A stretch of 46,548 bases of DNA from Pseudomonadales bacterium (GTDB taxonomy: Bacteria; Pseudomonadota; Gammaproteobacteria; Pseudomonadales; Pseudohongiellaceae): positions 1 to 46,548 of the forward strand of contig JAJDVS010000026.1 in the NCBI GenBank assembly GCA_022825945.1. Reading direction: 5' to 3'. The notes under the pieces are model-generated. The model did not search any database, was not told where the DNA came from, and saw only the letters and a list, made by a program, of their open reading frames with translations. A program made the position numbers and the translations under genes. Position 1 is the first letter of the stretch; every line of letters begins with the position of its first letter. Below are positions 10,165 to 18,175 of the stretch, in pieces.

Positions 10165-11253
10165 CTAATTCAACCATGAGAAGAACTCGTCCGCCAGATG
10201 ATCGGCTGCTTCCCGGTCACGCTCGTTGCCGTTCCAGAGATCGAGGTAAGTGACAATGGGGCTGGTGCAAAACACGCCCGGCGCCGGTTCGCTGGCGTCT
10301 TCAAACAAGCTCTCGTCGGAAAGTACTTGCAGCACCACATTCGCACCCCTCGCCGCGTAAGTAAGCTCAATCGCTTCTTTCACGGCATCCGAACCGGGTT
10401 CGTCAACATAGAACGAATGGGCGGCGGTTCGGCCGAAGGGCGCCAGCCAATGCGCCGCTGAGTGCAGCGAGTATATCGCACGGGGGCCGTCGGAGCTTGA
10501 ATTGAGCCGCCCCCGCAATCGTTCTTCAAGCTGCTTGCCGTGGAGATAGGTGTATCCTTCAATGGTCTTGCCAACAGGACTGCGATAGTTCTCGCGCCAG
10601 GTTTTCAGCAGGACATCGGGCTGAACGAGAGCGATGCCGTCATCACGGACTTCCAGCCATTCGCGATCCAGCAGGGCCTTGCGAACGTTGCTCACATGAC
10701 CGAAGCTCGCATTGGCCTGCGCCGCCAAATCCGCAACTCGCCATGACCGATCCAGGTCTCGCAGCAAGACACGCAGTATTGCCGCGGCCCTTGGGGTGAA
10801 GAACGAACGGAGCGCACGGGTCTCCGAGACAGGCCGCTGCGCTACTGCACGCTCGACATATACAGCGTCAAAAGCGAGCTTCGCGTTTCCGAAGAGATCG
10901 AGATAAGCGAATTTGTGATCGTCGCAAATGGCGCGAGATTCCGGTGAAAGGTAGGGGCTGACAATCATCGGAATCAGACGCGGCTTGGCGTCCGCATTGC
11001 CGGATCGCTTCAGACGCGCCATGCCGGATTCGAGTTGCAAGACAGCGGAACGAACGAATCGCGGAGCCCCATTCGCCTTTACCTCGACGACGAGCGCAAG
11101 GGCCTTGCTCTTGTGAGTAAAGCCAATCACCGCATCGAATCGGTAATCGGGATTTGGTTCGCATTCGACCGATTCGATAGTTACGTGCGGCACCCCGCCT
11201 AGCAGGTCGCGAGCCGCGCCCACAGCATTTTTCACTATTTCTATCGCTTTCAT
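10165..11253 (-). CDS. AbiEi-like protein: PD-(D/E)xK-type domain plus winged helix
   Basis: The protein has 362 residues. The N-terminal part resembles a PD-(D/E)xK fold, with D40 and E57-V-K59, followed by a helix with VLQLE. The middle (about 150-215) reads as a winged helix-turn-helix, with WRVADLAAQANASFGHVSNV and then a wing. The C-terminal third ends in TYLDLW...REAADHL, typical of the AbiEi/type IV antitoxin-related family, which is usually paired with an AbiEii nucleotidyltransferase toxin. No AbiEii gene is present. The next gene in the same direction, 79 bp on, is the large Cap4-like NTPase, suggesting co-transcription. It may be a DNA-binding regulator or a second nuclease. No clear ribosome-binding site precedes the ATG, which sits in an AT-rich leader. 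Confidence 0.7.
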   Translation of the reverse strand: MKAIEIVKNAVGAARDLLGGVPHVTIESVECEPNPDYRFDAVIGFTHKSKALALVVEVKANGAPRFVRSAVLQLESGMARLKRSGNADAKPRLIPMIVSPYLSPESRAICDDHKFAYLDLFGNAKLAFDAVYVERAVAQRPVSETRALRSFFTPRAAAILRVLLRDLDRSWRVADLAAQANASFGHVSNVRKALLDREWLEVRDDGIALVQPDVLLKTWRENYRSPVGKTIEGYTYLHGKQLEERLRGRLNSSSDGPRAIYSLHSAAHWLAPFGRTAAHSFYVDEPGSDAVKEAIELTYAARGANVVLQVLSDESLFEDASEPAPGVFCTSPIVTYLDLWNGNERDREAADHLADEFFSWLN

Positions 11254-11392
11254 AATTCAATGAAAATAGTAGATTTAGTGAAAATTACAATACAGAGAAG
11301 CAAGTAAAACGCGGGCGAACTGGACATCAATTGAGAGTGGGCGTAAGTTTGTCAGTGTTGCTTTACATATTCGCTTTTGTCGTAAGGAAGCA

Positions 11393-11638
11393 ATGATGCA
11401 AGTGAAGATAACGGCAAAAAGACAGGTGACGTTTCCTGCCCGGGTGCTGGATGCGCTGGGCGTTGGTCCGGGGGATCGGCTGGAACTGCGGGAAGGGAGC
11501 GACGGCTATATGTTGCGGCCTGTGCGGGTGGATGAATCGATGCTCGGGGGGCTGCGAGGCAAGCTGAAACGGGGCCGGGGTACGTTCGACCTGGAGCAGG
11601 TCCGGAAGCAGGCCGGCGCGCCGACGCTGCGGGATTGA
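11393..11638 (+). CDS. AbrB/MazE/SpoVT-type antitoxin
   Basis: This 81-residue swapped-hairpin DNA-binding protein has the N-terminal pattern VKITAKRQVTFPARVLDALG, followed by GDRLELREGSDGY, the classical AbrB/MazE fold. AAGGAAG lies just upstream of two adjacent ATG codons at 11393 and 11396. Family members neutralise a PIN or MazF toxin encoded immediately downstream and repress their own promoter. Here the downstream reading frame begins like a PIN toxin but breaks off, so this antitoxin now appears to be an orphan. The tail (FDLEQVRKQAG) is where such antitoxins normally contact their toxin. Confidence 0.85.
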   Translation: MMQVKITAKRQVTFPARVLDALGVGPGDRLELREGSDGYMLRPVRVDESMLGGLRGKLKRGRGTFDLEQVRKQAGAPTLRD

Positions 11639-11701
11639 TACGTCGATTCTGGTTCGGCTACTCGTGGCCGAACCGGAAAATGAGTTCAAGCGTTTTTTTA
11701 A
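11631..11701 (+). pseudogene. Truncated PIN-domain (VapC-type) toxin remnant
   Basis: The frame that overlaps the antitoxin stop encodes GIDTSILVRLLVAEPENEF and a few further residues. This is the first beta-strand and acidic Asp of a PIN ribonuclease, in the usual place for the toxin of this antitoxin. The similarity ends after about 22 codons, at a run of T bases. The remaining acidic residues of the PIN site and the body of the domain (normally 120-140 residues) are absent. The frame then runs in-frame into the following monooxygenase gene. No ATG, GTG or TTG start lies close upstream in this frame. I read it as a deletion remnant. Confidence 0.65.
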
Positions 11702-11816
11702 CCACTGCCTGATTCACCACGTCACTCTGGGAGTACGGCGGTTGGCGATCAGAGTCAGAAATTTCCCTCGCGCGCTTCTGCTATCATGCCCCGTTCAATT
11801 GGATCAGGGATTGCCC

Positions 11817-13289
11817 ATGAACGCGGCTGCGCCTCATTCCTCCTTGCTTGACGTCCTCATTGTCGGCGCCGGAATCTCCGGCATCAGCGCGGCCTGCCAC
11901 CTGAGCAGAGAGTGCCCCGGCAAGCGGTTTTCGATTCTGGAAGCCCGGGAAGACATCGGCGGCACCTGGGACCTGTTCCGCTTTCCGGGCATCCGCTCGG
12001 ACAGCGACATGTACACCTTCGGCTTCCGGTTCAAGCCCTGGACCAATCCCAAAATCATCTCAGAAGCCGAACACATCCGCGATTATCTGCGGGAGACCGT
12101 GGACGAGTTCGACATTCGCGAGCGCATCCGCTTCGGTTGCAAGGTCCTGTCCTGCGCCTGGGACAGCGCAAGCGCAAGCTGGACCGCCACCGCGGTGGAC
12201 GCCGAAGGCCGCGAGTCGCGGATTCAGGCGCGATTCCTGTTCATGTGCTGTGGCTATTTCCGCTACGACGAGGGTTATACGCCGGATTTGCCCGGGCTCG
12301 GGAACTTCACCGGCACGGTGGCGCATCCCCAGCACTGGCCCGAAGGGCTCGATTTCACCGGCAAGCGCATGGCGGTCATCGGCAGCGGCGCCACCGCGGT
12401 GACCATGATTCCCGCGCTGGCGGAGAAAGCCGCCGGGGTCACCATGATCCAGCGCTCGCCGAGCTATATCGTTTCCCGCCCGGGAAAGGATTTTCTCGCG
12501 GGTCTCGTCAATGCGCTGCTACCGGCGCGCTGGGCCAGCGCGGTGAACCGCTGGCGCTTCGTGCGCATGCAGGACATGCTGTACCGGCGCTCGCGCAACA
12601 AGCCCGAGGCGGTCAAGGATTATCTGCTCAAGCGCGTGCGCAAGGTGCTCGGCGAGGACTATGACGTGGAGAAGCACTTCACGCCCTCCTACGAACCCTG
12701 GACCCAGCGGGTCTGCCTCGTGCCGGACAACGACCTGTTTCTCGCGATTCGCGACGGCAGGGCCGATGTGATCACCGGCGCCATCGAGGAAATTGACGAA
12801 ACCGGTGTGCGAATGGCGGACGGCGAAAAGGTGGAGGCCGATATCCTGGTTACCGCCACCGGCCTCAACCTGCAAATGTTCGGCGGCGTGAAACTGTTCC
12901 GGGACGGCGAGGAAATCGATCCGGGCGCGACCTTCAATTACCACGGCATGATGCTGTCCGGAGTGCCCAATCTGGCCTATACCTTCGGCTATGTGAACGC
13001 TTCCTGGACCTTGCGCGCCGACCTCAATTCGCGCTACGTCTGCAAGCTGCTCAAGACCATGGACGCCAAGGGAGCCAGGCAGTGCGTGCCGGTGCTCGAC
13101 GAGAACGAGAAGGGCCTGCCGGAACTGCAATGGATCGACGACTTCAATCCGGGATACATGCAACGCGCGATGCATCTTTTCCCCCGGCAGAAAGTCCACG
13201 CCCCCTGGCGCAACACCCAGGACTACCTGCTCGACCGCAAGCTCATCGAACGATCGCCGATCGAAGACGGCGCCCTGCGGTTGAGTTGA
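11817..13289 (+). CDS. Flavin-containing / Baeyer-Villiger-type monooxygenase
   Basis: The protein is 490 residues from the ATG at 11817, preceded by AGGGA. The frame is open further upstream, but that part is the PIN remnant and linker. The N-terminal FAD site is VLIVGAGISGI (residues 13-23), and a second Rossmann site VIGSGATAV near 190 binds NADPH. Between them FTGTVAHPQHWP, from about 164, fits the FxGxxxHxxxW fingerprint of class B flavoprotein monooxygenases. An ATG motif (VTATGLNLQ) sits in the C-terminal half. The protein is similar in outline to EthA-type enzymes, which oxidise ketones or sulfur compounds with NADPH and O2. The substrate is unknown. The next gene starts 19 bp downstream on the same strand, so the two may form an operon. 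Confidence 0.88.
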   Translation: MNAAAPHSSLLDVLIVGAGISGISAACHLSRECPGKRFSILEAREDIGGTWDLFRFPGIRSDSDMYTFGFRFKPWTNPKIISEAEHIRDYLRETVDEFDIRERIRFGCKVLSCAWDSASASWTATAVDAEGRESRIQARFLFMCCGYFRYDEGYTPDLPGLGNFTGTVAHPQHWPEGLDFTGKRMAVIGSGATAVTMIPALAEKAAGVTMIQRSPSYIVSRPGKDFLAGLVNALLPARWASAVNRWRFVRMQDMLYRRSRNKPEAVKDYLLKRVRKVLGEDYDVEKHFTPSYEPWTQRVCLVPDNDLFLAIRDGRADVITGAIEEIDETGVRMADGEKVEADILVTATGLNLQMFGGVKLFRDGEEIDPGATFNYHGMMLSGVPNLAYTFGYVNASWTLRADLNSRYVCKLLKTMDAKGARQCVPVLDENEKGLPELQWIDDFNPGYMQRAMHLFPRQKVHAPWRNTQDYLLDRKLIERSPIEDGALRLS

Positions 13290-13308
13290 GAAACTTCGTG
13301 GAATTCCC

Positions 13309-14313
13309 ATGAAAGAAACTGGACACCCATTACCCGTAGCCGCGCTGGCATGGCCCTCCAGGGTGTTCGCCCTGGCGCTCGGACTGCTTCTTCTCACGGC
13401 GTGGAGCCATGCCCTCGCCCAACCCGGGGCGCGGGAGTTCGACCCCGATGCGGGCCTGTCGGCGATTCTGCTTGGCACCGGCGTGCCGCTGCCGAATCCG
13501 GACCGACAGACCGCCTGCACCGCCGTAATCGCCGGCGACCGGGTGTTTCTCGTGGACACCGGCCGCAATTGCATCGTGCCGCTGGACCAGGCGGGAATCG
13601 ACGAAGTCGATGGCGTGTTCTACACCCACTACCACTCCGACCACTTCATCGGGCTCGGAGAAATTCTGCTCGATTTCGGCATTGGCGGCATCGACCGCCG
13701 CATCCCGGTTCGCGGCCCCGAGGGCGCAATCGAAGTGGTGACCGGTCTGCTTGCCGCGTACCGGCTCGATCTCGAATACCGCATAGCCCATCATGGCGAC
13801 AAGTTCGCCGCCGCCGCCATGAATCCGCGGGTCACCGAGCACGAACCGGGCATCGTGCTCGAGGAAGACGGCCTGCGGGTAACGATGTTTCCCGTCTGCC
13901 ATGAGCCCGTCGAGCCCGCGGTGGGCTACCGGTTCGAGTTTCGCGGCGAGGTGCTCGTGGTCTCCGGCGATACCCGGGTCTGCCCCGCCTACGCCGAAGG
14001 CGCCGCCGGCGCCGACCTGCTCATCAGCGAGGCCGAAAACGCGGCCATGTTCAATACGCCCATCGCCCTTGCCAGGGCCGTCGGCAATACCCGGCAACTC
14101 GAAATGATCGAGGAAGGCATGGCGTATCACGCCGAAACCCTGGCCCTGGCGCGGATGGCCCAGGAGGCCGGTGTGGAGAAACTGGCGCTGACCCACCTGT
14201 TCCCGTCGATCGCCCCCACGGAAGCCGCCGAAGCGCTGTTCATCCAGGGCATGAGCGACTACTTCGACGGCCCGATCATCGTCGGCCGGGACGGCATGGA
14301 AGTGGCGCCCTGA
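13309..14313 (+). CDS. Secreted metallo-beta-lactamase-fold hydrolase
   Basis: The protein has 334 residues. A hydrophobic segment at about 17-38 ending ALAQ looks like a signal peptide, so it probably acts in the periplasm. The metal site is THYHSDH (106-112), giving H107, H109, D111 and H112. Later ligands are likely H in FPVCHEP, D in VSGDTRVCP and H in LTHLFPS. The early GTGVPLPNPDR and the overall layout resemble the RNase Z/arylsulfatase-like branch of the superfamily, but a secreted member is unlikely to process tRNA. The substrate is unknown. It follows the monooxygenase gene closely on the same strand and converges with the next gene 21 bp away. Confidence 0.85.
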   Translation: MKETGHPLPVAALAWPSRVFALALGLLLLTAWSHALAQPGAREFDPDAGLSAILLGTGVPLPNPDRQTACTAVIAGDRVFLVDTGRNCIVPLDQAGIDEVDGVFYTHYHSDHFIGLGEILLDFGIGGIDRRIPVRGPEGAIEVVTGLLAAYRLDLEYRIAHHGDKFAAAAMNPRVTEHEPGIVLEEDGLRVTMFPVCHEPVEPAVGYRFEFRGEVLVVSGDTRVCPAYAEGAAGADLLISEAENAAMFNTPIALARAVGNTRQLEMIEEGMAYHAETLALARMAQEAGVEKLALTHLFPSIAPTEAAEALFIQGMSDYFDGPIIVGRDGMEVAP

Positions 14314-14334
14314 GGGGAGATTCGAACGCCATGT

Positions 14335-16218
14335 TCAGGAGCGGCCTGTCGGCTGATGGCGACCGATATAGCCGACGATCAACTTTCCCTTCTTTTCATC
14401 CCAGGCGAAAGCGATGCGGATATTGCCTTTGGCGCTGTGGCTCTTCCCCCGGCCGATGTGTTCGTGCAGGTCGTACTTTTTCCCCTGGTGCGAAGTAGTG
14501 TACGAATCGGGATACTTTCCGGTGGCGGTGGGCGATTGACGGGGCGTGTAAAACCAGTTTGGCCTCACTGCTTTCTTCAGACTTTTATCAAGCGCCTCGT
14601 TCAAGTTGACGCCGACATCGGGATTGAGTTTGGCGACCCGTAAATCCTTCGCAAGCCAAGCGAGCGCCTTGAAAACTTCATCCGGTTTCTCAAAAGCGCT
14701 GTTCAGTTGTGATTCGGCGTTCGTGTCAACGACAAGCTTGTCTTCGAACGTACGCTCCGCCTGGCTCACGGCATCTTTGACGTCCTTTATCAGCCGTGGA
14801 GGATACGTGACGAGATAGTCGCCCCCGTCTTTTCCCACCGCTGCGGCTGAATTCTGCGTTTCGGTTTCCGTTGCCTCTTCCAAACACTCCCGGAGTTCCA
14901 GATTTTCTTCTGACAATCGCCTGCTTCTCGATTCGGCGCTGCGAAAAGACTGCCGCAGCTTGCGCAGTTCGTCGGACTGCGATTTGATTCTGGATTGGAA
15001 TTCCTTGCGCTTCGAGGCCTCGGCTTGCAGCCGGCTGCGCAGCGCAAGAATATCCTCCTCTATCGGCAATTCTTCCGTAGTGGGCGATTCATCAGCGGCG
15101 GATTCTTCCTCCCGCAGTTCTGATTGCCGTTTACCGATTTCGCTCTCCCATTGCGTCACGAGATTGATGATTTCATCTTCGAGCGGGGCGCGCTTGGCGG
15201 CCCGGTCGCTTTCCTCGCTCTTGGTGTCACCCCGGCGCCGAACCGACTCATACTCGCTCAACGCCTCAATCAGGTCAGGGTAATAGTCGTCACCGGTACA
15301 CAGCATCAATTCCACGTTTTCGTCGATCGCGGACCGGATCCGGCCAAGATCGCATTCGAGATAGGCAAGCGACTCCTTGTGGCTGTTATCGAGTTCTTCC
15401 AGCCGTTGCTTGCCGGTCGTAATCCGGGCCTCGATCATCTCGCGTCCCTTCGTGTCGTTAAGTTCCCCAAGTTCCTCGATGAAACTGTCCATCTCACCCC
15501 AGATGGGATCGTGTGGGCTGAAGGTCCAGAGTCGGGCCAGAAAATCCGCCAGCGCCGGGTCGTCGAACTTCCCCACCGACAACTCGCCCGGCCGGGCAGG
15601 AGACGCGCCCGACACCAGGCTCAGCATCAAGCGGGTTTCCGCGGCCGCCAAACCGGAGTTGTCCGTTTCGCCGGATTCTTCGTCGGATTCGAGCAGTGAC
15701 GCCGTGTGCCGTTCCCAGTCTTCGGGCCGCCAAAGACCGTGATACCGACCTTCCTTGAAATCGACCGGCCCCGCGGCGATTCCCGCTTCATTGAGATAAT
15801 CCTCGACCTTCTCCCGCAACCGCGCCTTGCTCACCCGCCAGACGCGGAGCAGGGCCCCCAGCAATCGAACGTTTTCGTAACGGTCACATTCTTCGACTAT
15901 GGGAAGCTTCAATTGCGCGGGGCTCGCCTTGCTGGCTTTCCCGGGGCGAACTCCCTTGATTTCAACGTATTCGCAGGCGTCTATGGCGGCGTTGAGGCTC
16001 TGCCGCGCACTTTTCAAGTCTCCCGTGCGCGGGGCCTTCAGAACGTCTTCGACGACTTGTCCGAACTGGTCCGCCGAAAGCAAATCCAGCGCCCGCAGCA
16101 GGGTATTCTTTTTCTCCACGAGCCTGTCTTCGGACAATTCAGGGTCCGGGATTCCGTTAGAGACATCGGACGATTCAGTTTCAGACGAAGATATTTTTGT
16201 ATTTGTCTTTTTCAGCAT
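14335..16218 (-). CDS. Unrecognised 627-residue acidic coiled-coil protein with a small C-terminal beta domain
   Basis: I do not recognise a named family. The N-terminal 30 residues are polar and low in complexity. Residues from about 30 to 230 are mixed helical. From about 260 to 440 the sequence is dense in E, K, R and L with heptad-like spacing, suggesting a long coiled coil. A short linker of acidic and Ala residues follows. The last 45 residues form a compact segment with HEHIGRGKS, IRIAFAWDEKKGKLIVGYIG and a final RH. This strand pattern, R-I-x-F-x-W-D then K-x-I-V-G-x-I-G-x-H, recalls small RelE-like or nuclease-associated domains. No signal peptide or membrane segment is visible. The gene stands alone between a convergent hydrolase gene and the carbonic anhydrase gene. 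Confidence 0.7.
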   Translation of the reverse strand: MLKKTNTKISSSETESSDVSNGIPDPELSEDRLVEKKNTLLRALDLLSADQFGQVVEDVLKAPRTGDLKSARQSLNAAIDACEYVEIKGVRPGKASKASPAQLKLPIVEECDRYENVRLLGALLRVWRVSKARLREKVEDYLNEAGIAAGPVDFKEGRYHGLWRPEDWERHTASLLESDEESGETDNSGLAAAETRLMLSLVSGASPARPGELSVGKFDDPALADFLARLWTFSPHDPIWGEMDSFIEELGELNDTKGREMIEARITTGKQRLEELDNSHKESLAYLECDLGRIRSAIDENVELMLCTGDDYYPDLIEALSEYESVRRRGDTKSEESDRAAKRAPLEDEIINLVTQWESEIGKRQSELREEESAADESPTTEELPIEEDILALRSRLQAEASKRKEFQSRIKSQSDELRKLRQSFRSAESRSRRLSEENLELRECLEEATETETQNSAAAVGKDGGDYLVTYPPRLIKDVKDAVSQAERTFEDKLVVDTNAESQLNSAFEKPDEVFKALAWLAKDLRVAKLNPDVGVNLNEALDKSLKKAVRPNWFYTPRQSPTATGKYPDSYTTSHQGKKYDLHEHIGRGKSHSAKGNIRIAFAWDEKKGKLIVGYIGRHQPTGRS

Positions 16219-16500
16219 GATCTTTGACGCCAGCCCCGGGAATCCAAATTTGTCGAGATACTATCATGGCCTCACCATGCCGCTTTCTCAGTAATTGTCA
16301 TGCGTCAATTGGAGGAGTCAGTACACAGGGAAGCGCATAACCGACCGTATGCGAAAGAAGGCTACTGACTACACAGATTTGCGGCGCGTATTGCGGGAGG
16401 AGATTGAGGAAGGCGCGTTATCCGGCGTGCATCCCTGACCATCGCGGTGTTGGGATTATCGAGCCTGATTTGCCTTTTACGCTCTGGCCAGCGGCCTGGC

Positions 16501-17031
16501 TCAGTTGCGGGGGTCGGGCTTGAGGTCTTTTCTGAAGCGCTTGAAGTTGCGCACGTAAGTCGCGGCGCTTTCCCGCAGCATGGCCTTTTCCGCGTCGGTC
16601 AGTTGCCGGATCACCTTGGCGGGCGAACCGAGTGCGAGGGAGCCATCGGGGATATGCTTGCCTTCGGTGACCAGGCTGTTGGCGCCGATCAGGCAGTTGC
16701 TGCCGATATTCGCCCCATTGAGCACCACGGAATTGATGCCGATGAGCGAATTGTCGCCTATAGTGCAGCCGTGGAGCATGACCTTGTGGCCCACGGTGAC
16801 ATTGCGGCCGATGGTGAGTGGGACCCCGGGGTCGGTATGCAGTACCGACAGATCCTGCACATTCGAGTTTTCTCCTACCACAATCGGTTCATTGTCGCCG
16901 CGCAGCACGGCGCCGAACCAGACGCTGGCGTTGTTCTCGAGCCGCACGCTGCCGACCACCGCGGCGTCCGGCGCCACGAACCAGTCCTCGCCGGCGATTT
17001 CCACTTCGGTGTCGCCCAGTTTGTACAGCAT
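16501..17031 (-). CDS. Gamma-class carbonic anhydrase-like hexapeptide-repeat protein
   Basis: The protein is 176 residues from the ATG at 17031, which has GGGAG about 8 nt upstream. Sixteen further in-frame codons before it lack such a site. Left-handed beta-helix hexapeptide repeats run from about 20 to 140. The three metal-binding histidines of the family are present: H65 in LHTDPG, H82 in GHKV and H87 in LHGC. Members of the YrdA/CaiE branch bind zinc or iron, and many have weak or no carbonic anhydrase activity, so catalysis is not assured. The gene is downstream of the zinc-uptake operon on the same strand but separated from it by strong hairpins. Confidence 0.87.
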   Translation of the reverse strand: MLYKLGDTEVEIAGEDWFVAPDAAVVGSVRLENNASVWFGAVLRGDNEPIVVGENSNVQDLSVLHTDPGVPLTIGRNVTVGHKVMLHGCTIGDNSLIGINSVVLNGANIGSNCLIGANSLVTEGKHIPDGSLALGSPAKVIRQLTDAEKAMLRESAATYVRNFKRFRKDLKPDPRN

Positions 17032-17059
17032 GACAGAACTCCCGCCACTTCCCCGAAAA

Positions 17060-17085
17060 GATTCTGCGACTTCGCGCAAAATGAC
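17060..17085. repeat. REP-like palindrome, copy 1
   Basis: The segment reads GATTCTGCGACTTCGCGC and then AAAATGAC. It is a member of the short palindromic family with the core TCTGCG...CGCAGAATGAC seen in five other places in this window. It sits in the leader upstream of the carbonic anhydrase gene. Confidence 0.6.
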
Positions 17086-17112
17086 AACAGATTGCAGACA
17101 GAATCACAAGGC

Positions 17113-17213
17113 AGGGAAGCTCTGATCAAGTCAGAACTTCGGGAGCAAAACAAAACCACGCTTTTGTTTTGCGATAATGAAAAACTCCACGGATGGAGTT
17201 TTTCAGAGAATAC
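17113..17213 (-). repeat. Three-stem-loop structured repeat, copy 1 (also terminator of the ZIP transcript)
   Basis: Read on the minus strand, this element has three hairpins in a row just after the ZIP stop codon. First is a perfect 12-bp stem (17194-17205 with 17178-17189, loop of 4) followed by a T-run, which looks like a rho-independent terminator. Next is a perfect 11-bp stem (17162-17172 with 17145-17155), also ending in T-rich sequence. Last is a 10-bp stem with one mismatch (17116-17125 with 17131-17140). The first and third hairpins and the flanking ATTCTCTG and CATTATCG are repeated almost exactly at 30860-30948, in the same orientation relative to the upstream gene. The middle hairpin has a different sequence there but is again a hairpin. 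Confidence 0.75.
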
Positions 17214-17222
17214 CTAGGAAAA

Positions 17223-18092
17223 CTACACCCAGATTCCCAGCACCGCCATGCTGCCGAGGCCAATGAGCACCAGCAGAAACTTGAGCAGGCGGTCGCTGTC
17301 CTGCACCGGCATGGCGACATCGTTGGTTCCCGCCAGGGCGCTGCTGACGAAACGCGCCATGCGGTCATCGATTCGGCTCATTTCCGAATCGATGACGTCC
17401 ATCACGGCCACGTAAATGAAAGTTCCCGCAGCCAGGGCATTGAATACGCCTTCCGCCAGTTCGGCGCTTTCCCCGTTCATCAGGCTTGAAACCGAAGCGC
17501 CGAAGGCGATTCCCAGTGGCGTCATGGACACGAAAATGGCAAGCACCAGCCGAAGCTGGTACTGGTTCATGCCTGAAGTGTGGGCGCTTACCATGAGGGC
17601 GAAAGCCGCCGATCCCTTGTGCAGGAGTATGCCGGTCATCACCAGCACCGAGGCGGCGATTTCCGGTTCCAACCCAAGCGCGATGCCGGTGATTACCGAG
17701 TGGACCGAGAGCGCCGCCAGCATGACCACGGGATACACCGGCTGGCGGCGTTCTCCGGACTCGCCGCCCGCTTTCGGCCCCAGGGATTCGAAATACACCC
17801 GGTCAATCCACAAAAGGATCGCAATGCCCCCTGCCGCCAGCAAGGGACCCAGGGGATAGTCGGTAAATCCGGCAAGCATTTCCTCCGCTTCGGGTAGCAA
17901 ATGGGTGAAGCCCACGCCGAGGAAGATTCCCCCGGCCAGGGCATTGCCCAGGGAAAAGAACCGCCGGCTCGACTGCCGGCGTGCGGCGAGCATCGGTATG
18001 ATTCCACCGAGTACCGCCACCGCGAGAACGGAAAGCGCAGCGAAAATCTTGAGTGCGACCAGGGAAGACATGTCGAGGCTAACATACTGCAT
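17223..18092 (-). CDS. ZIP-family divalent metal transporter
   Basis: The protein is 289 residues from ATG 18092, with GGGGAAT about 10 nt upstream. An ATG 7 codons later is an alternative. About eight membrane segments are evident. The family signature is HSVITGIALG in the fourth segment and LLHKGSAAFAL in the fifth, which form the metal path in ZIP proteins. Bacterial ZIPs usually import zinc or related divalent cations across the inner membrane. It lies last in a run of minus-strand genes with two His-rich TonB receptors and two small His/Cys proteins. Inner-membrane import of the metal delivered by those receptors is therefore a reasonable inference. A hairpin between it and the receptor gene may reduce its expression. 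Confidence 0.85.
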   Translation of the reverse strand: MQYVSLDMSSLVALKIFAALSVLAVAVLGGIIPMLAARRQSSRRFFSLGNALAGGIFLGVGFTHLLPEAEEMLAGFTDYPLGPLLAAGGIAILLWIDRVYFESLGPKAGGESGERRQPVYPVVMLAALSVHSVITGIALGLEPEIAASVLVMTGILLHKGSAAFALMVSAHTSGMNQYQLRLVLAIFVSMTPLGIAFGASVSSLMNGESAELAEGVFNALAAGTFIYVAVMDVIDSEMSRIDDRMARFVSSALAGTNDVAMPVQDSDRLLKFLLVLIGLGSMAVLGIWV

Positions 18093-18112
18093 TTTGCGTG
18101 ATTCCCCAAAGA

Positions 18113-18140
18113 CAAGGTCCCGCCGGGAGGCGGGACTTTG
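18113..18140 (-). terminator. Hairpin between TonB receptor 1 and ZIP genes
   Basis: A 12-bp stem with one G-U pair (18113-18124 with 18129-18140) closes a 4-base loop. The core is GTCCCGCC/GGCGGGAC. The same core is found after the other receptor gene at 20833-20864, so it was probably copied with the module. It may be a partial terminator that sets the level of the ZIP gene. Confidence 0.55.
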
Positions 18141-18175
18141 CTTGCCATGTGCCTTCCCCTGGCAACTGCCGGGGA

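Noticed and set aside
16349-16438. Short plus-strand frame of 29 codons whose end looks like a ParD antitoxin tail (LRREVLREEIEEG-like).
   Set aside because: It has no ribosome-binding site, no partner toxin and too little sequence to support a gene or a remnant.
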